DNA of 64,000 nt, from NCBI GenBank assembly GCA_033065855.1, contig JAVXUO010000652.1:82446-146445 (forward strand), given 5' to 3'. Below the pieces are notes generated by a model. It made no database searches, was not told where the DNA came from, and saw only the letters and a program-made list of their open reading frames with translations. The position numbers were made by a program, and so were the translations under genes. This stretch comes from Escallonia rubra (taxonomy: Eukaryota > Streptophyta > Magnoliopsida > Escalloniales > Escalloniaceae). The stretch's first letter is position 1, and each line of letters opens with the position of its first letter. Of this stretch, positions 47,082-59,741 are shown piece by piece.

Positions 47082-49562
47082 ATGGGTGCCTTGGAACCTG
47101 TAAGACAGCTCCACGCTCTTCTTAATTTTGTTCGTGACTTGGTTAAATTTGTCCGTTTTGTGTGAGACTCGTTTGTGTTTTGTTTCAGGTGGTAGAGAGA
47201 GAAAATGGTGGTGCTGCAGGAGAAAGAGGAGGAGAGGAGGAGGCTGAGTTAGGAGGCGCAGACGTGAAAGATGTGGAGAGAGGTGAAATGGGTTTTGAAG
47301 AAAGAGAAGTTCAAACTAACCCACCTGAAGAACCTCACATGTCAAGAATGCAAAGATTGAGTGCTACCAACCCTTTGAGGCTTGTCATCAATGGTGGCAC
47401 CAGAGCTGCCACCCCCTCCCCTGCGCACCCCCACCCCCACCCCCACCCTCACGTCCGTCCCCCTCCCTCCCCAGCTCACTCTCAGCCTCGCTCTACCCCA
47501 ACCCCACAAGTAAGTTTTGCATAGCTATGTCTTATAGATGTCTATATATGTGTATGCAGGAGCCTTTTCTTGATTTGTTGAATTCGATCTGAATTGGGTA
47601 TTTGTTGAATTCTTTTTTGGTGTTTGTGACCAGCAACCATTGACAACACTGAGTTCAAGAGCATATACGAACAGGATTTCTTTGTTCCTTTTCCTATTGC
47701 ATATGGTTGTAGCTTTTGGGCTAGTGTGTTTTCTTGTGTTCAAGGGAGTTCAAGGCCTATTTGAAGCAGGGAAGACTAAGAGAAAAGAGAAAAGGATATT
47801 AGAGCATTTTCTGCCTCAGATTGAAGTTGCATCCTTGCTAAGCATAACACTTGCATTTACATGGCAAAAGGCAGTGAGGGTATGGCCTAAATTCATGGTT
47901 CATGTCATACTTTGGAGCTCTTTCGTCATGTCCTTGTCTGCTGGAATTCTCCTAATTTGCTTCCAGAAGGCTGCTACAGATGGCGTTGGAGTTGCGTTAA
48001 TCGGTTTCTCGATTGGGAACGGGCTGTACTCATGTTGGGTTTCTCAGAGAGTTGGGTTTTGCACAAAGATCTTGATTAAATCGCTTGAACCGGTTGCGAT
48101 ATTCCCTGATTTAAATCAGCCCACGTACTGGATGCTTGGGATTGGGTTCTTGTGGATGTCGCTTTGGATTTTGGCTGTAATTGGGGCATTAAATTTCTAT
48201 TTCCCAGCATTGACTATAACCGCATTGGTATTGAGCTTGGCGTGGACAGCTGAAGTCATGAGGAATGTGGCTAATCAAACAGTTAGCAGGGTAATAGCTT
48301 TGTATTATCTTAGGGGAATGCAATCTAATACTCAATTTTGCTTTCAAAGAGCATTGTCAAAGAACCTTGGAAGCGCTTGTCTTGGGTCCCTTTTTGTGCC
48401 TGCCATAGAAGCTCTGAGAATTGTTGCTCGGGGTTTGAATTTGCTTGAGGGAGAAGATGAATTCATGTTTTCTTGTGCCCATTGCTGCCTCAGAGTCATG
48501 CAGTCCATTTTTAAATGTGGAAATGGCTGGGCATATGTACAGGTATTGCGATCTACAAGCCATTAGCTCTACAAAAAAATTCACTTCAAATTCAATTATA
48601 TAAACTGGTAACCAGTTATATGTTTTTGTGGTAGAAAAGTTTTTCGAATTACTTCTTTTTTAAGACAGTTGTCTCTGGCATTGTTTCTGGTTAGTACCTT
48701 CGTACTGTGAGAGAAATGGAAGTAATTTCTCTTTCAACATGATAAACCAAGTTTTTTTCTTCAAAGAAGCGTTTCAGTAAAGCTAATGTTGAAATACTCC
48801 TTAAGCTTTTATGGGTCTACAAAGTCATTAGAACTTTGCTCTGCTTCTGTTACATTCTGTTCTGAACATTAAAATCATCTTTTATTGTTTTAACGTTAAT
48901 CATCACCCCCTACTGTTAATTTTGTATATTACAGATATGATCGTATCGTATTGGTTTTATTAAACTCTGTTTCAGATGAAATTGAAGTATCCGCTCAAAT
49001 TTGTTACAGATAGCCGCATATGGAAAAGGTTTCGTGAAGGCATCACAAGACACTTGGGAGCTGTTTGAGAAGCAAGAAATGGAATGCATTGTTGACTCCG
49101 ACATGACCAGTTCTCTTTGCTTCCTTACCGGGGTATGCAGTGGTTCTATCTGCGTTATCGTCGCGGCTGCTTGGACTGCCTCGGTGCATATGAAGTTCAC
49201 AGCCACCGTCTCCCTCCTAGCCTTCTTTGTCGGTTATCTAATGGTAGGTGGCCTTATTTTCAGCCATTTCTCTCCGACTTTTAACTGCTCAATCATACAA
49301 TTAGGCATGCGATCAACTTGAATATAATTTACCACCTGAATATCTGATCATGCACATCTAATTATTTGTTTGACATTAATTGTTGCAGACTAGGATTGCC
49401 ATGGCACTGCCTCACGCCTGCGTGAGTTGTTACTACGTGTGCTACGCTGAAAATCCTCAGAACCGGCTATTTGATAAAACAATAGCGGACCGGCTCAGGT
49501 TGATCAAAATTGGGCGTGACGTGGTCGTCCCAACGCCTCGAGTCCCTCGCCGTTTTGCATGA
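47082..49562 (+). CDS. CTL/SLC44 choline-transporter-like membrane protein, 551 aa, five exons
   Basis: Exons 47082-47099, 47189-47509, 47634-48542, 49010-49243 and 49389-49562, all GT-AG and phase 0. The 18-bp first exon encodes MGALEP, giving MGALEPVVERENGGAAG. Residues 1-115 are a soluble acidic then His/Pro-rich N-terminus (PAHPHPHPHPH). From TLSSRAYTNRISLF, the usual start of the family's membrane part, about nine or ten transmembrane segments follow. The family's conserved block ANQTVSRVIALYYLRG is in the middle, and AYGKGFVKASQDTWELF begins the last third. The end is GRDVVVPTPRVPRRFA. This is the PF04515-type fold of plant CTL/PNS1-like proteins, which act in plasma-membrane or trans-Golgi choline and lipid traffic; the exact substrate here is unknown. 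No frame damage. Confidence 0.9.
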
Positions 49563-50928
49563 TAGCTCCCACGCTGGCATATGGTTTTATCAATCCAGCA
49601 AATGTACAAATGCTGCACAAAAGTGTATGACAATGCCTAAAATGGCCTTGCATTCCGACGGGGACCCGAGGATTCGAACCCGGGTAAGAAAGGTTCAAGC
49701 CTATTCGTTTTCCCCTACATGGTGGTGGTGGTGGTGGTGGAGGAGGAGATTATTTGAAATGTCCTAGTTGGGGGGTTGGCTTCTGAAATTGTGAAAGGGA
49801 TAAGGAGAGCCCACTAAGATTCCTATCAACAAGGCTACAAGAAGAAAGTGGCTTTTTAGTACACCTGTGTATCACGTGTGAGAATACCTTTAGGATATTC
49901 GATTCAAACTAGTCCCACTCCCACCAGTACTTGATTGTGATATTAGTTTGGTGAAGCCATCACCTTAGCTTCTTAATTAAATTCTTTTTTAAGCATCATC
50001 AGTCACCATGTGCAGTTCATCAATTTAATGGTATTTGTTCCTTCTTGTCCTAGTTTTATTTATTTATTAAATTAAAAAAACCAAAAGAGGGGTTGCCTTA
50101 GTTTGAATGTTTGGGGAGCTTGGCTGCTTGTATGGTGGGATAAAGTGAAAACTGGGAAAGGCAGATCTTTCAGCGGAGACAGAAATCTTTGGCTCAGAAC
50201 CCAACATAATTTATTACGGAGACTGGTTTGTGAATGTATGTGTAAGAAGTGTCACGTGCAAGCACTTTATAGGTGGGGTTGATAAATGCAACTTGAAGAG
50301 ATGGTCGTGCTGATGAAAGTGAGTAGCACGCGTCCTCTGCATCTGTGATTCAACTGATACAACCTTATGCCTTGACTGGTTACCCAAGAAAACTGACGTT
50401 GAAATATGTCACTTGCTTTTATGATCCGTATGTTGTAACTGGTTGAATTTGCAACACCAGTGGCTAATTGCGTATCCGAGTTTAGGATAGACTTGGCAAA
50501 CGGGTTAACCTGCTGGATATAAATAATACCCGTAAAGATATGGATAAAACGAGTACGGGAAAGAAATACTTTTTTTTTTCCCGGTAGCCCTCTCATGTAC
50601 CTGGACGGCTCGGGTATACCCGCAAAAAACTGGTCCTGCGCCTTCTCCAGAATTAACGACGACAGAAGCACTTTCACGAGTCTGTTTCAAGAACTTCGGC
50701 AATACCCAGTCCTGATCCAACCGCTAGAGAAGTTCGGAATCCCTAATTCAAATCCTACCATTAAAACTTGAAGAAGCATCAAGATCCAAAATCAACGGCG
50801 GGATGATGATGGCGACAGCTGACATCAACGATAAGCAGCAGATTTGTGAGGTGTGGATGACAACGATGACATGGACATTTAATGGCAGCTGGCAGAGTTG
50901 TGGTCGTGTGTGTGACAGATTGTTGTGC

Positions 50929-50968
<40 letters not shown>

Positions 50969-52083
50969 CGCGGGCGGTAGTGGCAAACATTATCTAGAGA
51001 TAAACATCCATTGTTTATAGCCTTTTTTTACCGGGTCTAGTTTAGGGGGGGTTGAAAAGTCCCGTCATAAATAAGATTTAAAGTATGTTCGAGCTAATTC
51101 TAAGATGGTAAAACTCTATTTAATTTGAATGAAATCAGGTTGATAAGTGTTTGACAGACATAGAAAACTGATTAAACCAGCTTTCAGAAGCTAAAAAAGT
51201 GATCAAATCAGAATTGGAGAAAATGACAATTATGGGTTAATCAATTTTTCATAATCAGGTTTAACTAAGTAAAGTACGAATATGTTTTTATTAATTAAAA
51301 AGACCTTTGGCACCTTCTATTTAAGAACTACATATTTAGTTATTTTGCCGTATTGAAGCTAATTTTAGCACTTTTTATAAAAACAACATCCATAGCTTTA
51401 AAACTAATTTTGCTAAAAGTACCTAAAAAAAGCCGATATTAGAAGTTGATCAAGATTTAATCTAAAATTTACTTTTGAGAATCAATCACAAATAGACTCT
51501 TAGTAATACGGGATTCACATTTTATCCCTTCAACTATTTCGAATTCTCGAGTCAAACCCCTCGAGCATTAAATCGATTGCCTCAAAACTTAGTATTGAAT
51601 AAAATAAAGACAAATTTTGGTTTTTGGACAAGTAAAAGGTCAATTGGTCCATGAGAGTACAGAAATGGCCTTGTAACCTACCAAAAAATGTTATTCCACC
51701 CAGAGTTTGTGCTTAGATCCAACTACCGTAAATTTCTGGTGACACCCCTTTTAGCCACTGTCATCACAGCCTTCCTCCGCCTTAGTCATCCCTGTTGTGA
51801 TCACAAGTGCATTTTGCTTCAGTTTGCTTTTGTCTTCTTAATTAATACGCTAAACATCCTTTTACACAAAATGAGTTCGTGTATCGTGCATGACATCAAA
51901 ACGCTATAATCATCGTTAAATTGACATTGCAGATACCAATTTTTGTAAACTTCATTTTATTTTTAGTTGAGTCCAGTCCAATTCAGTTCAGCTTAATACA
52001 ATCCAGTACGGTTCAAGTCTAGTTCAATCAGTCTATTTTGGTAGGCTTTCTTTCCTCTTTCTTTGTCCAACCCAGTCTGGTAT
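49563..52083. other. CTL gene 3' flank and intergenic DNA
   Basis: Contains a (GGT)n run at 49720-49738 followed by GGA units, then AT-rich spacer. At 50490-50620 motifs such as CGGGTATACCCGC and ACCCGTAAAGATAT resemble decayed hAT subterminal DNA, but no paired ends were found. Nothing else recognised. Confidence 0.4.
50923..50968. repeat. (GT)n(GA)n compound microsatellite
   Basis: GTGTGCGTGTGT units pass directly into GAGAGA units, about 46 bp in all. Confidence 0.9.
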
Positions 52084-52537
52084 TCTAATATCCCACATCT
52101 GATGTGGGATGGTATGAGATTGATCTTATAAGACATTGTTTGTGATCTTAGAAGCACCTACTTGACTAGCCCTTTTGAGGGAAGAAATAATGTAGTTACA
52201 GCTAGTATCAGAGCTAACTTGTGAAAGCTCAGGTTGGGCTATCCAATTGTGTTGCCGATAGTTGAGGGAAACAAAGATATGCTGGGGTATATTCCAAATC
52301 ATGAAGATGGTAGGGGTAACGAAGGGTGAGCCAGGTATCTCCCATAATGGTTAGAGAGGAAGATTCTGTAACATGTGTGATCGAGCCTTAGCGAGGACGC
52401 TAAGGCATAAGGAGGGAAGACTGTCATATCTCACATTGGCTGTGGGATAGTTTATGATTAGCCTTATAAGACTTTACCAAGGAACTCATAAGTATTTACT
52501 TCGCTAGACCCTTTCAAGGGATGCAATATGTACCCTG
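52084..52537 (+). mobile_element. TRIM (terminal-repeat retrotransposon in miniature), ~454 bp
   Basis: Two ~116-bp LTRs (52084-52200 and 52422-52537) share TCCCACAT...TGTGGGAT, CTTATAAGAC and AGCCCTTT/AGACCCTTT blocks. Two bases after the left LTR is a primer-binding site, TAGTATCAGAGC (52203-52214), one mismatch from the initiator-tRNA-Met complement. Just before the right LTR is a purine tract, AAGGAGGGAAG. The 220-bp middle has no coding capacity, including a GCCTTAGCGAGGACGCTAAGGC hairpin. LTRs are diverged, so the copy is old. A target duplication was not confirmed. Confidence 0.8.
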
Positions 52538-52948
52538 TGGTGGGGCTATAGACCGGGTCATTGCACAAGAGGTCAACCCAGAGCCCCTAGATAGTTTGAG
52601 TTGAGCCAATGTGATTACTCTTTAGTAATATAGTAAAGTAGACAACAAACATGAAATAAATATTTAGGAGCAGAGGAGAGTGTTTATATATAAAAATGAA
52701 AATACTATCTTGCGAACTCCACTAAGAAAAATCACTTCAAAATTCGCTTCTCGAGTCTCCTGCATTGGATATACTTGTATTTTAAAAAAGGCATGCCCTA
52801 TCGTGGGGCCGTAAACTTAGGTCGATATAATGATGTTTAACCGACATAAAAACATATTATTTGTATGCTTACATGACGACTACGTCATAATGTCTGTAAA
52901 GCCTTAAAGGTTACCTCTGAATTATCAATGTTATTTTTCATGTTTATC

Positions 52949-52952
<4 letters not shown>

Positions 52953-53027
<75 letters not shown>

Positions 53028-53028
53028 G
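52953..53028. repeat. (TA)n microsatellite
   Basis: About 76 bp of TA repeat with one A-A interruption near 53009. Such tracts are length-variable and can extrude as cruciforms. Confidence 0.95.
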
Positions 53029-53276
53029 TTGATGAGTTTTCCTTTTCATGTTTTTCTTTTTTTTCCTTTAATCTCTTTGTACAGAGGGGAGAGTGAAGAA
53101 ACTTGTATGAGATAATACTTGTCAACAAAGAAAAGTAAATGGATTGTAATGAATCGAACTTGTTATCTTAGTATAGCACCTACCATTTCTTTTATAGGAA
53201 TTGTATTTTTCTTCCCTTTATCAACAAGTCATCTCAAACTGAGATTTGGATGAAAATTTTTTGATTGCTGCTCAGA

Positions 53277-53469
53277 TTGTAGGTAAATAGTTGCAATCTT
53301 GCGTATAGCAACAATTAAGGGTTGTTAGATGCTTTAAGTGCCTTTTATTTTGCGACGCTAAGAAAATGTTGCTAAGATCATCGCTGAAAGTGTTTGTAGA
53401 ACTGTCGCTAACTACATTTAATAACTACTTATTGTTGCTATACGAGTGGTTGTAATTATACTCCTACAA
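53277..53469. mobile_element. MITE-like element, ~193 bp
   Basis: Inverted ends TTGTAGGTAAATAGTTGCAA and (inward) TTGTAGGAGTATAATTACAA, both followed by CGTATAGCAACAAT. The core GCGACGCTAAGAAAATGTTGCTAA matches the two MITEs around the LysM gene. No coding capacity; target duplication not found. Confidence 0.7.
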
Positions 53470-54974
53470 ACATGCAGGATAACAGCAAAAATTGGTCACC
53501 AAGACTGTGGAGTAAAAATTCTTGATTCGAGCCTATCCTATATATACATACACACACACACACACGCGCGCGAATGGAAAAAAGCAAGATAGAGAAAGAT
53601 AGTCTATCAATTTATATATTGTCCCACAACAATAAATATCAATCTTTAGAGATCAGGAGAACCGCACGTCGCCGACACCACTAATTTATTTTCTTCATTC
53701 ACTTTCACATAATGCATAAAATAATTTCTTCTTCTTCTCCTCCTCTCATTTCGGTGCTAGTTTTCAAGTAACAATCATAACGAACTCTAAAACTCTTGGC
53801 TTGCCGATCCGGCATATGTCATGTTATGTGATATATACCGAACTATATGCCTGTCTGTGGGCGAGTGTGGGCTATATCAAGTGGGAATTCCAAGTGGGAA
53901 TATATATATATATTTCAGTAAAGACTGTCATGTCAGGGTGGTAATAATGTTTGAGTCTAATAATTTGCCACCCACCAAAAACTTCTATCTTCAATTATTG
54001 GTCATTCCTTTACATGATGATTGATCCCTTGACTTGGGACTGGCTCGGGCAAACCATTATCAAAATTGGATCAGTCGATTCTCTTATAATTTCCTGAATT
54101 ATAAAATTTTAACTAATGCGTCTAACACTTGTTGTGCTTCACGATTCAGCCGGACGGGAGGAAGAACGTCGGCAGCTAATGAAATTGAGTAAAGCAAGAG
54201 TCGTTGAGTGAAGCATGAGCCATGGCTTTCCATGTAACTAGCTGGACAGTGAAGTAGGTAAAGCAGATTGGGAAAGTTATATGGTCATTCATCGTGATTT
54301 AAAATACACCCTACGTTTTATTTTACTATCATATAAGAGAAAAGGTAAAGCATTGTTAGACACGTACAATGCAAAATTTAGCATAAAGGATTATGTTTTT
54401 CTTACACGTACGTAACTTATTAGTATTATTAAAATGAAACTCGAAGTTATTTGGAAGGCGTGTGCGTATTTTCATTTGAAGATACCTAGTGATGGCATTT
54501 CACTTTATATCTATCACTTTATTTTTTTAATATTGTTATTATTATCAAAGACAAGGGTATTTTTTACTTTCTAATATGGTATTCTACTCTCACATTTGTA
54601 CCTCACAAGTGAACCAATGCCATCAAAATGTTTTCAGCGACAAAGCAGATGAAAAACATATCGCCGCATTACTATTGCACCTTTGCAACTTGTCAAGACA
54701 CTTTGTTAAAGAAAAAAGAATAAGAAGTATATGTAGGTAAAATCTGGTGCAATTAGTTAAATATCTTTTATTTATTGATTACATGTATAATGAATTGATT
54801 TGGTACAATTAGTCAAATGTTATTTTAGTTCAAGGCATGCGATCTCCTTAGTTGGTCATATATATGATCTAACAACAAAAGAGGGTAATCAATTAGTATT
54901 GAGTATGATTGTGGTAATATTAGATTACAATACAACGTATCCAGAGACCATTACTTATCAAATCCTGAAACTCT

Positions 54975-56325
54975 GACTATTACCGTCGGGATCACCGGAT
55001 CGTCCATACAGTGTCTTTTGTCGGGGTGACAAGTTTTCGGTAAGCTCTGCTTACCGCTTTCTTGTTAGGACAAATGCTAACCTACCCCCCTCGCCATCTG
55101 CCATGACTCGCACCTTTTGGTCTCAGCTTTGGAAACTTCTGATCCCAGAGAAACTCAAATTCTTCCTATGGCAATTTAGTTGCCAACGTCTCCCACTCTT
55201 ACCAGAGTTACTGAAACGTCACTGTCCAGTCAGTACCTCCTGTCCATTGTGTTTCATAGGCCCAGAAACCCAAGAACATCTATTTTTGGACTGTGTCCGC
55301 GTTCGACCAATTTGGGAATTCTATTTTGGAAACCAGCTATTCCCCATGTCACTTCCCGCTGGCTCTCACATTGGTTGCTACAATCGGTCATTTCTCGCTC
55401 CACGGCTGTCAGCACCTGCCTTCAGAGCGTGTCTATCGCAATTATCCTCTGGTCCATCTGGTTAGAACGCAACGCCCTGCTCTTTAGAGGGAAAGTTTTA
55501 TGTGTTGGCTCATTCATTGCTCAATGTTGGGGCCTTTTGTATAGCATTATTCATACCTCGGCCTTTCAAAATTCTTACCGCAAGGCTATCTGTACCGTTC
55601 AAACAGACCCTGGTGTTCTTGTCGACTGCTTTGCTCACTTCTATCCCCCCATTGCACTCCCTCTATTTTTCAGATAATTGCGACTGCTCACTTCCACCTT
55701 CACCAGTCTTTTGCTCCATTTCAGTTGTCGGGTCCCCTATAGATCAAAAGTTCAGGGTTGGTCTAGTATTGTTGAATAGGGTGTGGTCACCAGTTGGGGC
55801 AATCGTTGATGTCATTTCGGCTAAGGATGAATTTGACACTTTTCATTTAGCCTTACAACTTAGTCTCAACTGGGTTGCCAGGCTCCAACATTATCACCTT
55901 ATCCTTCTATTTCATGATTACTCTTTTCTGATGCAGTTGACCGCGAGCCTTAGGGACTGTTTGACTGCACCCAACATTTTATGTACAGTTCAACTTAACT
56001 GCAAAGGTTTGCACTCAGTATTGGCCACCCAAGGGAAATCAGCTCCTTTACGGCTTTCATCAGCTTTAGCGGCTTTTGCAACCCGATCTGGTACATCGGT
56101 ACGACAGGATGGATCGTTTATGTACAGTCTACCTAATGCAGGGGATACCGCATGGCTCTATCCTTGTAGTGTTTTTGACGTTTGTAGTTAGCATTCTTTT
56201 GACCTGTAAATGGGGTTGTCATTGTTGGGTGAAGTTTTTACTTTTCTTTGTACATCCAACTGTTATATCTAGTATATTATATCTGATATATACTTCCTGG
56301 TCCTTTCAAAAAAATAAAAAACCAT
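54975..56325 (+). pseudogene. LINE 3' part: zf-RVT and RNase H domains, frameshifted
   Basis: From about 54985 the plus strand reads DRPYSVFCRGDKFSVSSAYRFL, then FWSQLWKLLIPEKLKFFLWQ and CPLCFIGPETQEHLFLDC, the zinc-binding RT-associated domain (C-x2-C...H...C). A frameshift near 55400 leads to IILWSIWLERNALLF, and a second near 55650 leads to an RNase H domain (PPSPVFCSISVVGSP to LNPAGDTAWLYP-like end), open to 56191. A T-rich tail with CCTTTCAAAAAAATAAAAAA near 56305-56320 is the LINE poly-A end. The EN and RT parts are missing, as in 5'-truncated LINE copies. Same family as 16933-17755. Confidence 0.85.
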
Positions 56326-57944
56326 ACCGATATATATTGATACGCTTTTTCTCAATCTACATATAGCTGACACGAGGATACGTGTCCTTTGCGGGGTATC
56401 TAGAGTCACATCACAGGTGTTGTCGCTTTAATCCTAATGTCAAAAAATACCCAACGCCCCAGAGACTGCCACGCCATCAAAATCCAGAATAAATTCTAAA
56501 CATAATGTTTTGATTGACAGAGATGGACCCAACACCTTGGTTGCAACTCTTCCAAAAACACATGGATTTTTTTTTTGGTAGATCTTCAAATCTGGTGTGG
56601 CAGCACTCTAGCTGTTCGTCACGTTGGCAGGTGGTGAGGGACGATGGTGGGTAGATAAGGTGTAGTCGTGTAGAGTCCTGGCAGAGCATGGTGTAGTGCA
56701 CCAAACAAAAACACTGCAACTGCAACGTCTAAGAGGACCAAATTTAAACGCATAAAGAAGATGCAATTAAGAATCAACGTTGTCTTTGTCATCAAGAAGC
56801 ATGGATTAGTGCACATCGAGACAAACCAAGTACATCAAAAAAAGTCTTCGAGATGCCTACGAGTCCACAGGATCCCCACAAGGGTGGGAATCGAAGGACA
56901 GCCTCCATCTTTCAAGAAACAAGCTTCTATTCTCATACTGTTTTTCCTGTTAAAGATCTTTATCCTTCATTCTTCAAATATTCGAAGCACTAAAAAACAA
57001 TCTTCTTTCTTCAAATATTCCTGTTAATGATCTTTATCCTTCATACTTGTCCCTCACCATCGCAAGAAGCAAACCCTGCAGAGTAGATAGTGAACCTTTT
57101 CCCGATCATAAGGGATCAACTCTAATCACCCGGAAATAATATAGGATACTTCTCACTGCACCTAGAACCCATGTTATACAGGTTCAAACAGAGAACAAAA
57201 TTACATGCATAATGGCTGTACCAATACATAACAGCTATTAAGAAAACGCTTTAAAGATTGAGGGTTAGTCTGCTAAAGAGGTTAATTATCTAGCAAAGGC
57301 TTTTCTGGAGAGAGCCCTCCTGAATGCCAATTAAACCACCCTACCCTCTTCAGAATTGGAACAAGCCATTCACCCATTCCCAAGTGCTCTAACAATAGCT
57401 TCGCTTTACCATATAGAAGGGCAATGTTAGATACCAGGAAGGTAGAAAGTTTTTAACACTGACTCCCTTGCTATAATAGGATACCAACACCACCTCCCAC
57501 TTAATATGCTTACACCATCATTGAGTTTTTTTTCTTCTTCTTTTTCGAGCTTCTCACATGCATATTGAGGCTGCATAACCATCATAAACATGAGGTTTAA
57601 GAAAGCCAAGTCAAATCAAAGTAAGTTACCCGTCATTAGACAAGTACCGTCATTTCCAACAAAACCAACCTTCACTCCACAACAAAGTCCCAACCCGCTT
57701 TAACTAATATAGAGCAAGCATAGGATGCCCAAAAGATAAATGTCCACATTCACCGTGCGCGAAACTAAAATGCAATTCTTGTTTGTCAGTTAATTACAAC
57801 CCATACTCAATCAATTTTTTAATATTACAGCATATCACATTAAGCCTTTCTTTCACTAAACCTGATTCTGACCAATACTCAAACAACCTCCTTTCACATC
57901 CTAGTCTGAGTCTAGGCTAGAGGATCAATACCACGCAATAAAAA
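56326..57944. other. Intergenic DNA, nothing identified
   Basis: A phrase TTCTTCAAATATTC with TGTTAA(A/T)GATCTTTATCCTTCAT is duplicated at about 56945-57040. No gene, TIR pair or LTR recognised. Confidence 0.4.
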
Positions 57945-59043
57945 GAGTAAACTACATAAATGGCCACTGAACTCTGGGCCAAATTTCACTTTGCACACCA
58001 AATTTTGATTTATGTCATTTCGTTCACTGAGGTTCCTAATTTATCCACTTCGCCCATTCTGTTAGCTACTGCCCATTAAGTTAGCACGCGACCTTGCACA
58101 TGGGACCACAAGACGGGGGTAAAATTGTCAAAGAAATAGACAAAAAAGGTTCGTTTACATTATTCCTCTAATTCAAATAACCCCACCAACCCCCAAAAAT
58201 CGCTGCACTGACCTAGTTCCGGCCACAACAATCTCAATCACCGCCGCAGAATCAAGTCACACGTCAATTGAAGAATGGAAGAAGAGGTTGGTGGTGGTGA
58301 TTGAATGGCGGATGATGAGGGGTTTGGGTGGCAGCAGAAGCGGGCTTGGCAGGGTTGTTGGATCTGGGGTTAGGGTGCCCGTGGAGGCGTCCTTGGTGTT
58401 CAGGTGGCAGCGAAGGCAAGGTCGGGATGGGTTGCTGGATCTGAGGTTAGGGTGGCAATGTAGGCGTGGTTGGTGTTTAGGTGGGTTGGGCTGGGTGGTT
58501 GGGTAGCAGTGAAGGTGTAGATGGTGTTTGGTGGCAGCAGCGGCGGCGAGGTTGGGCTGGGTGGTGATTGGTCGACAATGGTGGTGGAAGGAGGTTATTC
58601 TGTGGCGCGTGTTGGTGGTGATTGAGCGGTGGGTGCTTAGGCAGTAGAACATGAAGAAAAGAAAGTAAAGACGTTGAAAATTAAAGGAAGGCTTGAATAT
58701 ACACCATTTCTAAAAGTAACTTCTTTTTAGTCGCAAAAGAATACAACTTTAGCCAAAAAAAGTGTGAATTAAGTCCCACTAAGAAAGAAATCCCCAAACA
58801 AACCAATGACATCTCTTTTTTGTTAAAAAAAAACACAAGAATTGAGAGGGAGTGACGCTTTTGACCCAAGTTAAGGGTCATGTGCCTCACACATGACCAT
58901 TTAACGGGGATTTTGTAACACCAGCAAACAGAATGGCCTTATTGACCACATCAGCAAGTTCAGTGACCAGAATGACACATATCGAAATTCAGTGCGCAGT
59001 GAAGTTTGGCCAATAGTTCAGTGACCATTGGTCTAGAGTACTC
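57945..59043. mobile_element. MULE-like element, ~1.1 kb, diverged ends
   Basis: Long inverted ends begin GAGTAAACTACATAAATGG at the left and, read inward, GAGTACTCTAGACCAATGG at the right. Both continue with TCACTGAACT and GGCCAAA(T/C)TTCACT blocks for about 120 bp. The interior is Gly/Trp-coding GGTTGG/GGTGG-rich DNA (58280-58640) with no transposase. A clean 9-bp target duplication is not seen (CAATAAAAA versus TAACAGAAA), so the element is old or the ends are shifted. Confidence 0.65.
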
Positions 59044-59390
59044 TAACAGAAAACATGATTATGGCACTCACTTCATTTCATTTTGGGTATAATATCATGC
59101 ACTTCTTCAGACAATATCTGGCAGAGACAATTATCATGTTCAAGCACATAATAATACCAAAAAACAATGCACCAGAAAACAGCAACATATATGAGATCTC
59201 TACCCAAAACCCGAACCCTAGGAAGATGCTTTTAGAGCCTAACATGCTTTTGAAGAAATCTAACCTCCAAACCAAGTATGCAGCAAGAACAACATAAATC
59301 CAGCAACTACTATAGTTAACAAAAGCCCAGATTCCCAAAACCAAAATTTACCTCCAGCAGTCACTCCTTTAACTGTAGCAGTACTATAGC

Positions 59391-59733
59391 CTATGTTACA
59401 TGGACTCGGTACGAGTGTCCGAGTCGTATAAGTGTCCAAGTGTCGAATTCGTCTATTTCCCAAAACTAAAGTCACGGGGACACGTCAAAATTTCCTGTTT
59501 ATTCTTGTATTCACTTATTCCTTAGTCTAAGTGGTGTTTTAAGTTACGTAAATCATTTTATTTTAAATTGAGATCATCTCAAAGCAATAACGAACTAAAA
59601 GTAACACTATAATATAGTGGTCTCAGTGGCAGATCCTATGGGATGTGTCGGACACACATCTCATACCCCATGTCCACGTGTCGAGTGTCCGAGATGGGTA
59701 CTTCACGCATTATGAAAAGTCCCTGTAACATAG
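59391..59733. mobile_element. MITE, 343 bp
   Basis: Inverted ends CTATGTTACATGGACT and (inward) CTATGTTACAGGGACT, then GAGTGTCCGAGT/GAGTGTCCGAGA motifs. Flanks ACTATAGC (59383-59390) and ACTATAAC (59734-59741) are an 8-bp duplication with one mismatch, fitting hAT-type mobility. It carries no gene; the 132-codon ORF across its right edge is chance. Confidence 0.75.
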
Positions 59734-59741
59734 ACTATAAC

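Larger units (their letters stand above)
52538..54974. other. AT-rich intergenic DNA
   Basis: Holds a long (TA)n tract, a MITE-like element and a short (CA)n(CG)n tract at 53552-53570. No gene recognised. Confidence 0.45.

Noticed and set aside
49655-49695. tRNA-like T-arm (GGGTTCGAATCC on the minus strand)
   Set aside because: Only the T-arm/B-box pattern is present; no A-box, anticodon arm or acceptor pairing upstream, where there is a CCA-triplet repeat.
52931-53128. ORF with Ile-Tyr repeat
   Set aside because: Translation of the (TA)n microsatellite.
55502-56191. 229-codon ORF as an independent gene
   Set aside because: Its content is the RNase H end of a frameshifted LINE, with a LINE-type poly-A tail shortly after.
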